Shown: piece by piece, positions 10,961 to 20,213 of the stretch
Layout of the letters: each line of letters begins with the position of its first letter
How positions within the stretch are numbered: position 1 is the stretch's first letter
Source: Acidobacteria bacterium OLB17
GTDB taxonomy: Bacteria; Acidobacteriota; Blastocatellia; Pyrinomonadales; Pyrinomonadaceae
Length of the DNA: 57,141 nt
Direction: 5' to 3'
NCBI GenBank assembly: GCA_001567505.1
Contig: LLEU01000050.1
Span: 1-57,141, forward strand
The notes under the pieces: generated by a model
The model's input: the letters and a program-made list of their open reading frames with translations, nothing else
What the model was told of the DNA's origin: nothing
The model's database searches: none
Position numbers and translations under genes: made by a program

Positions 10961-12528
10961 ATGTCATCTCTTCGGCTCCAGGCAAAACTCCAGCAAAAGA
11001 TGGTCCTTACGCCGCAGCTTCGGCAGCGGATCGAAATGCTGCAGATGACCGCGCTCGAGCTTAAGGAACTTATCGACGTTGAGATGGCAACGAACCCGCT
11101 GCTCGAGGAAGTCCAGCCGGGCGATGAGATCGAGGAGATCTCAAGCAACATTCTCGACCAGAACTCTGACAGTTCCGAGGTGGATACCTTTGCGGCGGTC
11201 GGCGATGCGGACGGTGGCGGTGGCGCGGAGGACGAGCTTCGAGCGCCATCGGATTTAATGGCCGCCGTCGGGGGCGATAGCGGCCGCCAGCCCGACGCTG
11301 ACGCCGAACCCGGCGAGGATGGCCACGCGGAGTCTTCCGATCCGTTCGATGAGATCGACTACGGCCGGGAGTTTCAGGACTATCTCGATCCCGGATACCG
11401 TACGCAGGAGATCGAGTACAAGGACGACGCTCCAAGCTTTGAGCAGTTCTTGACGCACGCCCCGTCGCTTTCTGAACACTTAGAATGGCAACTTTCAATG
11501 CTTTCGTTGTCGCCGATAACGGAACGGGCCGCGCTCGCCGTGATCGGCAACCTCGATGCGGACGGCCGCCTTGGCTGCTCGATCGAAGAGATCGCCGCCA
11601 GCAGCAGCTGCACGGTAGAACAGGCGGAAGCTGCGCGGCAGGAAGTGCTTTTCCTTGACCCCGTCGGATGCGGTGCGTTCAGCGCCGTTGAATGCCTTCT
11701 TGCGCAGCTAAAGGCCGACGACGAGGACGATACGCTTGCGGCCGAGCTTGTCGCTCATCACCTTGAGGATTGCCAACCCCACCGGCTGCAGCATCTTGCA
11801 AAGAGCACGGGTGCGGATCTTGAGACCCTTCGTTCCGAGATCGCTCGCATCCGTGAACTCGATCCGTTCCCCGGCCGTCGTTACAGCTCGGAAGGAACGA
11901 TGTATGTGCGCCCGAGGTCTATATCGAAAAGGTCGAAGGCGAGTACATTATCTTCTTTACTGATGACAGCAGCCCGCGGCTGCGCATCTCTGCGACGTAT
12001 AACCGTCTGGCCGAGCAAGCCGATACAAGCAAAGAGACGCGTGATTTTATCAGAGAAAAGAATCGATCGGCCGTCGATCTCCTGCGGAATATCGAGCATC
12101 GCCGCCAAACGATCTTCAAGGTCGTCGAATCGATCGTCGCGCGTCAGAAGGACTTCCTCGACCATGGCCCGAACTTTCTTAAGCCGATGATGCTCAAGGA
12201 TATCGCTGAGGACATCGGCATGCACCTTTCGACCATTTCGCGGGTCGTAAACCGCAAATATGCACATACGCCGCAGGGCGTCATTGAACTTAGAAAATTC
12301 TTCAGCGAGGGAATGCTCAACGAAGACGGCGAGGAGGTGTCAACAAGGATCCTAAAGACGAAGATCAAGAAGATGATCGAAGATGAAGATACGAAGAAAC
12401 CACTGACCGACGACGAGATCGCAAAGATACTTACAAAGGAGGGTGTAAAACTGTCCCGCCGAACCGTCGCAAAATACCGCGATCAAATGCAGATACCCGG
12501 TTCGCGCGAGCGCAGGACGATACTTTAA
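10961..12528 (+). CDS. rpoN: RNA polymerase sigma-54 factor RpoN, frameshifted
   Basis: Alternative sigma factor for -24/-12 promoters that need AAA+ activators. From ATG 10961, region I ([17 protein letters not shown]) is followed by an acidic region II and the core-binding domain. The frame is lost after [11 protein letters not shown] at about 11911. Adding one C to the CCC at 11911-11913 restores [15 protein letters not shown] and the rest. The rest includes the helix-turn-helix ([18 protein letters not shown]) and the RpoN box ([17 protein letters not shown]) near the C-terminus at 12528. Restored length is about 523 residues. I start at 10961 rather than the in-frame ATG 10931 because sigma-54 proteins begin with this Leu/Gln-rich region. 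The order lptB-rpoN-hpf matches the classic proteobacterial arrangement. Confidence 0.95.
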
Positions 12529-12533
12529 CGCTT

Positions 12534-13061
12534 ATGGGAATCAAGATCGAATTTACAGGCAGGCATATTGAAGTTACGGATGCTTTGAAAAAGCACGCCG
12601 CCGGGCAGTTCGACCGGCTCGGGCCGCTTTTTGAATCGAAATCGCCAAAGGCCAATGTTACTATCGAGGTCGAACGCGGCCGACATCGCTCTGAGATCGT
12701 CGTTCATTGGCGGAACGAGACCTTGAGCGCCACCTCGATCGACGCTGATATGTACCAATCGCTCTCAAAGAGCGTTGCCAAGATCGAGAAGCAGGCAAGA
12801 AAGCTAAAGGACAAGGTCATTGACAAATCGCATCGGGCAAGAAGGGCAGCCGCGAGCACAGGAGATTCAGTGCCGCCGGCACGACGCCCGAAGATCGTCG
12901 TCAGCAAGATGAAGGCCCAAAAGCCGATCACCCCGCAGGAAGCCGCCATGGCCTTGGATGACGGCAAGGACGGATTCTTGCTATTTCGAGATTCTGAGGG
13001 CGGGGAGATCTCGCTGATCTATAAACGCCCGGACGGCAATTACGGGCTTGTACAACCTTGA
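12534..13061 (+). CDS. hpf: Ribosome hibernation promoting factor, long form
   Basis: Binds the 30S subunit and, in the long form, dimerises ribosomes into 100S particles during slow growth. Residues 1-100 are the S30AE/YfiA domain (IEFTGRHIEVTDALKKHA, then VTIEVERGRHRSEIVVH). A basic linker and a C-terminal dimerisation domain at about 120-175 (EAAMALDDGKDGFLLFRDSE) mark the long type. It starts 5 nt after rpoN. The rpoN-hpf linkage is conserved widely and suggests growth-phase regulation together with sigma-54. Confidence 0.93.
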   Translation: MGIKIEFTGRHIEVTDALKKHAAGQFDRLGPLFESKSPKANVTIEVERGRHRSEIVVHWRNETLSATSIDADMYQSLSKSVAKIEKQARKLKDKVIDKSHRARRAAASTGDSVPPARRPKIVVSKMKAQKPITPQEAAMALDDGKDGFLLFRDSEGGEISLIYKRPDGNYGLVQP

Positions 13062-13510
13062 ACGGGCCGCGTACGATCCATGCCTCTTGCGCGGAGATCT
13101 GTGGCCGCGGCGTGGTGATCTGCGGTGAGGCAGGAGCCGGAAAAACATCGCTCCTTTTGGAACTCATCAAGCGCGGTGCGGCCTTCATTGCCGACGATGC
13201 CGTAAAGATCGAGCGAAGGGAAGGCCGCTTATGGGCGAGTGCACCCGAGACGACACGCGGAATGGTCGCGGCCTCACCTTTTCGTATCAGCGAGATCCAT
13301 GATGTCGCCGCCGGAGCTGCGGTGACGGTCGAGGCGGCGGTTTCCCTTTGTGTTCTGCTCGATCGTAAGGCGGCCCCCGATGAGATATTGAACGGCATTC
13401 CGCAACTAACGCTCTCGCGGTCCGGAAGCCGTGGCTTGCCGAAAGAACGCGAAGAGATGGTCCGAAGAATATTTGCCACGCTCACGAATGCAGAAGAAAA
13501 GAAGAACTGA
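13058..13510 (+). CDS. hprK: Short HPr kinase/phosphorylase
   Basis: P-loop kinase that phosphorylates HPr on its regulatory serine, here in the short form of about 150 residues that lacks the usual N-terminal domain (as in many Alphaproteobacteria). The opening TIHASCAEICGRGVVICGEAG leads into the P-loop GEAGAGKT at about residues 23-30. DDAVKIE around residue 45 corresponds to the family's second conserved block. The start is taken as TTG 13058, overlapping the hpf stop as TTGA. Its substrate HPr is encoded 1.3 kb downstream, with a serine in the expected place. Confidence 0.85.
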   Translation: MNGPRTIHASCAEICGRGVVICGEAGAGKTSLLLELIKRGAAFIADDAVKIERREGRLWASAPETTRGMVAASPFRISEIHDVAAGAAVTVEAAVSLCVLLDRKAAPDEILNGIPQLTLSRSGSRGLPKEREEMVRRIFATLTNAEEKKN

Positions 13511-14384
13511 TCACGACCTGCCGTCGCTCGTAATCATCACCGGCCTCAGCGGCTCCGGGATGACCTCGGCAACGGATGCGTTCGAGGACCTCGGGTATTT
13601 TTGCGTCGATAATCTGCCGGTAACGATGATCTCGACATTCGGACGCCTGATGGTGAGCGAAGGCGGTAAGCCTTCCGCGATCGAGCGGGCGGTTCTGGTG
13701 ATAAACATCCGCGAACGGCATTTCTTGCCGGAGTTCTCCGCCGAGCTCAAGAAGCTGGCAAAACGCGGCATCGTGCCGTTCATCGTATTCTTCGAAGCGG
13801 CGGATGACGTGCTGCAGCGAAGATTCTCGGAAACCCGTCGGCCTCATCCCGCAAAGAACCCAAAGGGCCTGATCGCCTCGATAAAAGCAGAACGGCGGGC
13901 AATGATCGACGTCCGCCGGATGGCCGACCTCATCATCGACACGAGTGAGCATACCGTTCATACGCTTCGGCATCTTATCGTGCAGAAATTCAGCGGAAAT
14001 CCGGACGGACAGCCGCTAAAGGTCGAGATCATTAGCTTTGGACATAAATATGGAAATCCGCGGGGCTTGGACCTTCTTTTTGATGTACGGCATTTGCCGA
14101 ACCCTTATTTTCATCGCGACCTGAAGGGGCTTACAGGCAGCGATCGGCCCGTCGTGGAGTTTCTCGAACGCGAGAAAGAGGTCGGCGAGACCATAGAGCG
14201 GATCAGAGATCTTTTGATGTACCTTTTGCCGCTTTATCAACGCGAAGGCAAGTCGTACCTAACTGTCGGCGTCGGCTGCACAGGCGGCCGCCATAGGTCC
14301 GTGATGGTCGCGAATGCCCTTGGCCGGGCTTTGAAAAAGGCGAAGTTCAACGTAACGATCTCCCATCGTGATGCAGAGAAATAG
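13488..14384 (+). CDS. rapZ: RapZ-type nucleotide/RNA-binding protein with an altered Walker A
   Basis: RapZ (YvcJ) family: in E. coli an adapter that senses glucosamine-6-phosphate and targets GlmZ RNA to RNase E; in other bacteria a nucleotide-binding regulator. About 298 residues from ATG 13488. The N-terminal P-loop reads GLSGSGMT at 19-26, so the Walker A lysine is methionine at position 25. The rest of the domain is conserved (FEDLGYFCVDNLP). The C-terminal domain has FGHKYGNPRG, DVRHLPNPY and GCTGGRHRSV, the conserved metabolite-binding half. The start overlaps hprK by 23 nt; the upstream in-frame ATG at 13431 lies deep in hprK and is rejected. Confidence 0.93.
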   Translation: MQKKRRTDHDLPSLVIITGLSGSGMTSATDAFEDLGYFCVDNLPVTMISTFGRLMVSEGGKPSAIERAVLVINIRERHFLPEFSAELKKLAKRGIVPFIVFFEAADDVLQRRFSETRRPHPAKNPKGLIASIKAERRAMIDVRRMADLIIDTSEHTVHTLRHLIVQKFSGNPDGQPLKVEIISFGHKYGNPRGLDLLFDVRHLPNPYFHRDLKGLTGSDRPVVEFLEREKEVGETIERIRDLLMYLLPLYQREGKSYLTVGVGCTGGRHRSVMVANALGRALKKAKFNVTISHRDAEK

Positions 14385-14390
14385 AGAATT

Positions 14391-14825
14391 ATGGATGATA
14401 TAAAGAGGATCGGGGCAGTGATCGTTTCGCACGGACAGGTCGCGAACGAGCTGCTGGCAGCGGCTGAAGCTGTCGTTGGTGACGTAGAGAACGTAGCGGC
14501 GGTCTCTATCGGCTGGCACGACGACGTCGAGGCCGCGAAGGCCGAGATCGAACGTGCGATCGAAAAGGTCTCGGACGGCGTCGGCGTCATTCTATTGACG
14601 GATATGTTCGGAGGCACGCCGACGAATATCTCCGCGATGTTCCTTCGCGAAGGCGAGGTCGAGATCATTTCGGGCGTCAATCTTCCAATGGTCGTAAAGG
14701 TAGCGACGATCGGTAAGTCGGTGCCGCTCGCGGATTTTGCGAAAGAGGTCGAAGAGCAGGGAAAATCGGCCATTATGCGTGCCGGCGACCTCCTTGAGCC
14801 AAGAAAACTCAAGAAGGATGCTTGA
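14391..14825 (+). CDS. PTS EIIA component, mannose family
   Basis: EIIA(Man)-fold domain of 144 residues. The phospho-acceptor His is at residue 14 in the motif IVSHG, and the active-site loop TDMFGGTPTN follows at about 68-77. No membrane EIIC/EIID genes are nearby, so this is probably a regulatory PTS protein rather than a sugar importer. It is in line with HprK, RapZ and HPr, and overlaps the HPr gene by 8 nt. The proteobacterial equivalent of this slot is ptsN, which is a different EIIA fold. Confidence 0.9.
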   Translation: MDDIKRIGAVIVSHGQVANELLAAAEAVVGDVENVAAVSIGWHDDVEAAKAEIERAIEKVSDGVGVILLTDMFGGTPTNISAMFLREGEVEIISGVNLPMVVKVATIGKSVPLADFAKEVEEQGKSAIMRAGDLLEPRKLKKDA

Positions 14826-15090
14826 GCGCGAGGTTCGCATAATCAACCCGCTCGGCCTGCATGCTCGTGCGGCGGCAAAGCTCGTGCGTTTAGCTCGGAC
14901 TTTTCAGTCGCGGATCTCGATCGAACATCGGACGGCAAATGCGACCGCAAACGCGAAGTCGATGCTTAGCATACTTGCGATCGCCGCAGGCAAGGACAGC
15001 ATACTCGTGATCGTTACGGACGGGCCGGACGAGGATGCTGCGATGGTTGCCGTTGGCGACCTTGTCGGTTCGGGGTTTGGCGAGATCTAA
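14818..15090 (+). CDS. ptsH: Phosphocarrier protein HPr
   Basis: Small PTS phosphocarrier of 90 residues. The phospho-His is H15 in NPLGLHARAAAKLV, and a Ser at about residue 48 (NAKSMLSIL) corresponds to the serine phosphorylated by HprK. ATG 14818 is chosen because it gives the canonical N-terminus; a longer in-frame ATG lies inside the EIIA gene. Both His and Ser sites are kept, which fits a regulatory cascade with the short HprK and the EIIA encoded here. No EI gene is in the window. Confidence 0.93.
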   Translation: MLEREVRIINPLGLHARAAAKLVRLARTFQSRISIEHRTANATANAKSMLSILAIAAGKDSILVIVTDGPDEDAAMVAVGDLVGSGFGEI

Positions 15091-15100
15091 GCAGGAATTT

Positions 15101-16033
15101 ATGGGTGCAAAGAAGATCGGGTTATTGGGTGTACCGCTTGGGTTCGGTGCGGGGAAGACGGGAAGCGAATTGGGTGTCAACGCGATGCGGCTTTCGATGG
15201 TGCGTGGCCAGCGGCTCGCTGACCATATTCGCGGACTTGGTTTCGAGTTTGTCGATCACGGTGATGTCCAGATCCAAGCACCACGCGAATCGGCCGAAGG
15301 CGAGAATCCGAAGCATCTGGCAGAGATGCTGGCGTCGAGCGAGAATGTCATTCGCTCCGTCTCCGAGATACTTCGCGCAGGCGAGTTCCCGGTGATATTG
15401 GGCGGCGACCATTCGATCGCCATTCCGACCTTCTCCGCCATTTCGTCGCACTTTCGGGAGAACGGCGGCGAGGTCGGACTGATCTGGTTCGATGCACACG
15501 CTGATATAAACACGCCCGAAAGCTCGCCGTCCGGCAATATTCACGGTATGCCGCTCGCAGTCCTTTTGGGGGAAGGAGACAGCAGGCTCGTTGACCTTTG
15601 CGGTTTTTCGCCAAAGCTGAATAAGAAGTATTTTGCACATATCGGCGCCCGCGATATCGACCCCGGAGAGCGTGCGGAGATCGAAAAGCTCGGCCTTAGG
15701 GACCATTTCTTTACGATGAGCGATATCGACCGACGCGGTATGGCCGCTTGCGTCGCTGACGCCGTCAAGATCGCGTCCGCCGCGCCGGCGGGATTCGCCG
15801 TGACTTTCGATGTTGACGGGATCGATCCAAGATTCGCACCCGGCAGCGGAACGCTCGTCCGAGGCGGTGCGACCTATCGCGAAGCACATCTTGCGCTTGA
15901 AATGATCGCTGAAAACGGTAGGATGCTGTCTTTCGAGATCGTCGAGGTGAACCCGCTGCTCGACCAATCGAACATCACGGTCGAGCTTGCCTGCGAACTG
16001 ATCCTTTCGGCGCTCGGCAAAACGATTTTGTAA
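15101..16033 (+). CDS. rocF: Arginase
   Basis: Ureohydrolase that cleaves L-arginine to ornithine and urea with a di-manganese centre. Metal-ligand motifs are all present: GGDHS, DAHADIN, and DVDGIDPRFAPGSGT. The substrate loop GNIHGMPLA is of the arginase, not agmatinase, type. 310 residues from ATG 15101. It follows HPr by 10 nt and precedes ddl by 4 nt. With the arginine biosynthesis operon at 29-35 kb, the cell can both make and degrade arginine. Confidence 0.92.
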   Translation: MGAKKIGLLGVPLGFGAGKTGSELGVNAMRLSMVRGQRLADHIRGLGFEFVDHGDVQIQAPRESAEGENPKHLAEMLASSENVIRSVSEILRAGEFPVILGGDHSIAIPTFSAISSHFRENGGEVGLIWFDAHADINTPESSPSGNIHGMPLAVLLGEGDSRLVDLCGFSPKLNKKYFAHIGARDIDPGERAEIEKLGLRDHFFTMSDIDRRGMAACVADAVKIASAAPAGFAVTFDVDGIDPRFAPGSGTLVRGGATYREAHLALEMIAENGRMLSFEIVEVNPLLDQSNITVELACELILSALGKTIL

Positions 16034-16037
16034 GACT

Positions 16038-17153
16038 ATGAAGAAGAACCTCGCCATCATTTTTGGAGGCCGTTCCGGTGAGCACGAGATCGCGATCCGG
16101 TCGGCCAGGACCGTGATCGAACAGGCCGAACCGGCAAATTACCACATCTTTCCGGTCGCGATCTCGCCTGCTGGCGAATGGCTTTCACCGGCCGAATCGC
16201 TTGCGATGTTCCCCGAAGATACCGTCTCGTATTTTCAGCGGATCTATGGCGAGCCGTCCGATCAACGGCATTTTCTGACGGGAGACGCGAGCGTTGGCGG
16301 GTTCTCGATCGCGAATGGCGGTACGCAGCCGCTCGATTGCATCTTTCCCGTGCTGCACGGAACCTATGGCGAGGACGGCACGATCCAGGGCCTTTTCGAG
16401 ATGGCCGATATTCCGTACGTCGGGTGCGGCGTCCTTGCCTCGTCGTGCGGTATGGACAAGGTCACGATGAAGACTCTGTTCCGCGAGGCCGATCTTTCGA
16501 TCTGCGAATATGTCTGGTTCCTGCGTAGCGAATGGGAATCTCACCCCGACAGCGTTATTCGTTCGGTCGAGGCTAAGATCGGATATCCGTGTTTTGTTAA
16601 GCCCGCAAACCTCGGCTCCTCGGTCGGTATCACTCGTGCGAATGACGAACAAGGGCTGCGGGAGTCCATTGCGCTTGCGGCCGAGTATGACCGCAAGATC
16701 ATCGTCGAGGAAGGGCTCGACGTTCGCGAGATCGAATGTGCCGTGCTTGGGAACGAAGATCCCGGTGCGAGCGAAGTTGGCGAATACATCATTCGGGACG
16801 AATCGAAGGCTTTTCTCGACTGGGCAGAGAAGTACACGGGCACCGGCAACAATGAATTCGTCACGCCCGCACCGCTTTCCACCGAGCTTTCGAACAAGAT
16901 CAAGGAGCTTGCCGTCCTTGCCTTCAAGGCGATCGACGGTTCGGGGCTTGCGAGGGTCGATTTCTTCCTGCGGAAAGACAGCGGAGCGTTGCTCGTGAAT
17001 GAGATCAATACTATGCCGGGACTTACGGACGCTTCAGGCTATCCGAAGATGTGGGAAGCCTCCGGGATGCCTTTTCGGAGCGTGATCGACCGCCTGGTCG
17101 AGCTTGCCGTCGAACGCTACGACGACAAGAAACGAAATCGCACGGACCGCTAA
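16038..17153 (+). CDS. ddl: D-alanine--D-alanine ligase
   Basis: ATP-grasp ligase that makes the D-Ala-D-Ala dipeptide for peptidoglycan. The N-terminal motif FGGRSGEHEIAIRSA binds the first D-alanine. HGTYGEDGTIQGLFE, KPANLGSSVGI and VNEINTMPGLT are the conserved ATP-grasp and active-site segments. 371 residues, a normal length. The N-terminal part of the central domain has an added stretch (residues about 50-75) typical of longer Ddl types. It is the last gene of the + strand run; the next three genes are convergent. Confidence 0.95.
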   Translation: MKKNLAIIFGGRSGEHEIAIRSARTVIEQAEPANYHIFPVAISPAGEWLSPAESLAMFPEDTVSYFQRIYGEPSDQRHFLTGDASVGGFSIANGGTQPLDCIFPVLHGTYGEDGTIQGLFEMADIPYVGCGVLASSCGMDKVTMKTLFREADLSICEYVWFLRSEWESHPDSVIRSVEAKIGYPCFVKPANLGSSVGITRANDEQGLRESIALAAEYDRKIIVEEGLDVREIECAVLGNEDPGASEVGEYIIRDESKAFLDWAEKYTGTGNNEFVTPAPLSTELSNKIKELAVLAFKAIDGSGLARVDFFLRKDSGALLVNEINTMPGLTDASGYPKMWEASGMPFRSVIDRLVELAVERYDDKKRNRTDR

Positions 17154-17161
17154 AATACGGC

Positions 17162-18085
17162 CTAATCCTTCCGTTTCGGAGCGATATACCCTTGACGCGT
17201 CCGTATCGTAAGGCCGCCGCGGGCGACCCGGACCTCGATCGTGTGGAATTTTCCGTCTTGCTTCGATATTGCAGGCTGATAGGAGATCGTGTACTGATTC
17301 CCGAGTTCGGCAACGATGGCTTCGAACGCATCCCGCATCTCGGCGCCGCCGGGCGTTGCAACAAATGTCCCGCCTGTCTTTGAGGCAAAGCTCTTCAAAG
17401 CGTTCTGCATCGCAGCCTTCTCGGCCATCGGTGCGTCCTTTGGCGACATATCGACGGTATAGACGGACGCTCCGACGTCGAGAGCCGCTTGCAGAGCCTT
17501 CTTCTGAGAATACTTGCTGCTGTTATCGGCTCCGTCCGATATGACGATGATCGCACGGCGTTTCTCGGGCCTCGCAGCGAGCATCTTTGCGGCCTTAACG
17601 ACCGCATCGTTAAGCGAGGTCATTCCGTCGGCCTTTAGATCGAAGAAGACATCCGGAAGGTCGTGCGTCGCCGCAAAATCACGCAGGACGCGTACATCGT
17701 TGTCGAAGCCGGCGACGGCCGCAAGATCCGTTCCTCTCATTCCTTCAAGGAACTTGATCGCCGCACTTCTTGCGTTACTCATCCGCAGCTCCATACTGCC
17801 GGAGGTGTCGATAAGAATAACGGCCGCAAATGGCGTCGATTCGGCCGAGAAACTTTCGATCCTTTGCGGCACTCCGTCTTCAAGGATCGTAAAAAGCTTC
17901 TGTTCGAGGCCGCCGACCGGCTGGCCGTTGCGGTCGGTTATGTAGATGTTGGCAAGGACGACAGACGAGTCGATAGAGATGACTTCGTCGTCAGTTTGCG
18001 CGTTGGCGCGCGGGACAGCAAGGCACGCAAAAGCAGCGAGTAGAAGCCAAAATGCCGCGTGGTGACGGATCAGGGAAATGGACAT
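17162..18085 (-). CDS. Secreted VWFA-related protein
   Basis: 307 residues with an N-terminal signal peptide (LLLAAFACLAVPRANA). A presequence strand region (DSSVVLANIYITDRNGQPV) precedes a von Willebrand A domain with a full MIDAS: DTSGSM near residue 93, a Thr about 65 residues later in the MTSLNDAV block, and ISDGADN. This matches the family of VWFA-related proteins expanded in Acidobacteria, whose function is not known. It is the last gene of a three-gene run of secreted proteins and directly abuts the stop of its neighbour, with no gap. Confidence 0.85.
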   Translation of the reverse strand: MSISLIRHHAAFWLLLAAFACLAVPRANAQTDDEVISIDSSVVLANIYITDRNGQPVGGLEQKLFTILEDGVPQRIESFSAESTPFAAVILIDTSGSMELRMSNARSAAIKFLEGMRGTDLAAVAGFDNDVRVLRDFAATHDLPDVFFDLKADGMTSLNDAVVKAAKMLAARPEKRRAIIVISDGADNSSKYSQKKALQAALDVGASVYTVDMSPKDAPMAEKAAMQNALKSFASKTGGTFVATPGGAEMRDAFEAIVAELGNQYTISYQPAISKQDGKFHTIEVRVARGGLTIRTRQGYIAPKRKD

Positions 18086-18643
18086 CTAGTAAGTTCCAAG
18101 TTTTTTTGCAAGCCGCAAGACCGCGCCGCCGGATTCGATCGCAGCGGCCGAGACCGTAAAGCGCGTGGTTTTCTTGAGTTCCGCGAGCATCTGCTCTACC
18201 GCTTTTTCAAGTTCCTCGGCGGTAGCCGCGGGCCCGGCGGCCGTCTTTTCGGCATTCGCGTCCTCTGCGAGATCGTCCTCATCGCCGCCAAGTGCGTCCA
18301 CGATCTGCCGCGTCAGCTTCTCAAGGGCGGCAAGGTCGTCGCGATCCTGTGTAGAGAGGGCTTCTCGCTTTGAAACGGAACTTTCGATCTTGTGGGCGAG
18401 TTTTGCGGCTTGTTCGCCCCGATCTATCATTTCCTCATAATCCTTTTTGGCCTTCTCGATCCTCATCCGCTCGAGCATCTCACGGACACCTTCCGGCGGA
18501 TCGGGTTCGCCCGTGCGTCTCGGAAAAAGGGGAGTTTCACCCTGCTGCCGGTCTTGCGCAGAAGCGACTGCGGCGAGGCCAAGTATGCCGGCTAGTGCGA
18601 AAATGATCGTGAAAACGCTACGGCCCATCGTTTTTCGGTACAT
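18086..18643 (-). CDS. Secreted protein of unknown function, helical
   Basis: I do not recognise a family. 185 residues with a signal peptide ending near AAVASAQ. The mature part is charged and almost entirely helical (REMLERMRIEKAKKDYEEM, then an Ala/Glu-rich stretch). Start 18643 gives MYRKTMGRSV; the second ATG at 18628 overlaps the upstream stop as ATGGGCCGTAG and may be the true coupled start. Placed between two other exported proteins, it is probably part of a periplasmic or envelope complex with them. Confidence 0.7.
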   Translation of the reverse strand: MYRKTMGRSVFTIIFALAGILGLAAVASAQDRQQGETPLFPRRTGEPDPPEGVREMLERMRIEKAKKDYEEMIDRGEQAAKLAHKIESSVSKREALSTQDRDDLAALEKLTRQIVDALGGDEDDLAEDANAEKTAAGPAATAEELEKAVEQMLAELKKTTRFTVSAAAIESGGAVLRLAKKLGTY

Positions 18644-19283
18644 CCTGAACCGGATCCGGCGAAGTGCCGGTCACGTTCTCGATAAGTTTCGCGAGGAACT
18701 CGTCCTCGATCACGCCGGAGCTCGGCACGGTCCTCCATTCTGCGATCAGGCCATTTCCGGCACGGCCCTCGATCTTTGCATTGACGGATACTTTGTTCTG
18801 TATCCCGTCTAGCGACTGCACATCAATGGTCAGCGTATATTGAGCACGCGTCCAGGCCGTGTCAGGATCGGCAACCTCGCCAACACGAGCGATCTCGCCG
18901 CGCGTAAGGACGATGCCCTTAGCAAAGACAAACGGCTGCGTGACAATATAGCCGTCGGAGAGACGCGAAGACGCGTCATCAATAACGATCTTCTTGTCCC
19001 TTAGCACCTCTTGAATGGCGTTGATAAGAACGTCACGTCGAGCGGCAAGCTTGTAAGGGTTCGGGAGCATTTCCCGCACCTTCGTCTTTCCCTTGCCCCA
19101 GCTGAAAGAACGTGATGCGTCGCTCGGGCGGCTGGTCGGGTTACCTTCCTTTTTTATGGTCTCGGTCTGCGAATCGATCCCCTTTTGAGCAGATGCGGAC
19201 ACGACGAGGCAGAGGACAGCCAGCAGCGAAAGAACGGACGTTAACTTCGATCTTGAAACGTTCACAAGGTTAATATGCCACAA
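18618..19283 (-). CDS. Secreted protein of unknown function
   Basis: 221 residues with a hydrophobic signal segment (LTSVLSLLAVLCLVVSASA). The mature domain has alternating strands, including YIVTQPFVFAKGIVLTRGE and WTRAQYTLTIDVQSLDG. It resembles the outer-membrane-assembly or lipoprotein-type folds that bind peptides, but I cannot assign a family. It is the first gene of the run with 18086-18643 and the VWFA protein, overlapping the next gene by 26 nt. Confidence 0.7.
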   Translation of the reverse strand: MWHINLVNVSRSKLTSVLSLLAVLCLVVSASAQKGIDSQTETIKKEGNPTSRPSDASRSFSWGKGKTKVREMLPNPYKLAARRDVLINAIQEVLRDKKIVIDDASSRLSDGYIVTQPFVFAKGIVLTRGEIARVGEVADPDTAWTRAQYTLTIDVQSLDGIQNKVSVNAKIEGRAGNGLIAEWRTVPSSGVIEDEFLAKLIENVTGTSPDPVQDVPKNDGP

Positions 19284-19353
19284 ATCGACCGGAATATTGA
19301 ATATTTAGATGTTTTGCGGCTAGAAATAGTTGTCGGGGACAGGCCTTTCGGCC

Positions 19354-20115
19354 TTAGCTCTTTTCCGCCCGCTGGATCTGCCAAAGCAGCACGTTCTTCA
19401 GAAAAACGTTGTAGGCGCCAAAACCCGCAATAATGAGGCCCTGCGGGCCGTCGAGGAATCCTGCACGAAGGATGTAATCGCGAAAAAAGGCGAATGCCGG
19501 AGCGGCCGCGATAGCCAATATCGAGGCGCGTTTCCCCTTCGCGTTCATTGCAGCGGCGGAAAGCGGTGCGTAGCGCTCCTGGATCATCCTGGCATGTTCG
19601 GCTATGTCCGTACACGTGTAATGCAGAAGGTCGTTCTTGAGATCGCCTCGTGTTGCGTCCGCCGCCAATTTGAACGATTCGTGGATCTTGTCGTCGGACC
19701 AATGCCCTTTCCGCCGGTCGAACAGGCGAAGCTGCCGGTCAGGATACCAGCCGCCGTGTCTGATCTTCCTGCCTGCATAGATCGCAAGACGCGGCACTCG
19801 ATATCCGTCGAGGATACGGCCGCTTGCGACGAGCTGCTTGATCTCTCCTGCAAGTTCAGCCGTTACCTCTTCGTCGGCATCAAGACTGAAGATGAGGTCA
19901 TTTGCCGCCGCTTCGGCCGCGAATTGCTTCTGCGGGCCAAATCCCAGCCAGGGCTGCTCGATAACGCGGGCACCAAGCTCGGCGGCGATGCTTCTCGTCG
20001 CGTCCGTGCTGCCGGAATCGACGACTAGGATCTCGTCTGCCCATGCGGCCGAAGCGATCGCGCGTGCGATGTTCGCTTCCTCGTTCAGTGTAATTATCAC
20101 CGCAGAGATCTTCAC
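19354..20115 (-). CDS. Family 2 glycosyltransferase (LPS core type)
   Basis: GT-A fold glycosyltransferase, 253 residues. The N-terminus ISAVIITLNEEANIARAI and the nucleotide-sugar site VDSGSTDATRSIA are at about residues 1-45, followed by the DXD-like SLDADEEVT at about 77-85. The later pattern GGWYPDRQLRLFDRRKGHW is typical of WaaE/KdtX-like enzymes that modify LPS core. A hydrophobic stretch near the C-terminus suggests membrane association. The acceptor is not predictable. Confidence 0.85.
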   Translation of the reverse strand: MKISAVIITLNEEANIARAIASAAWADEILVVDSGSTDATRSIAAELGARVIEQPWLGFGPQKQFAAEAAANDLIFSLDADEEVTAELAGEIKQLVASGRILDGYRVPRLAIYAGRKIRHGGWYPDRQLRLFDRRKGHWSDDKIHESFKLAADATRGDLKNDLLHYTCTDIAEHARMIQERYAPLSAAAMNAKGKRASILAIAAAPAFAFFRDYILRAGFLDGPQGLIIAGFGAYNVFLKNVLLWQIQRAEKS

Positions 20116-20213
20116 AGCGAGGATTTTCGCAGAACTTCAGGGAAAATGCGAAAAGTGCCGCTCGGCGAGGCGTCCGAGCAGCACTTTCTGGAATCAGTTT
20201 ATCTTTGAAGCGA

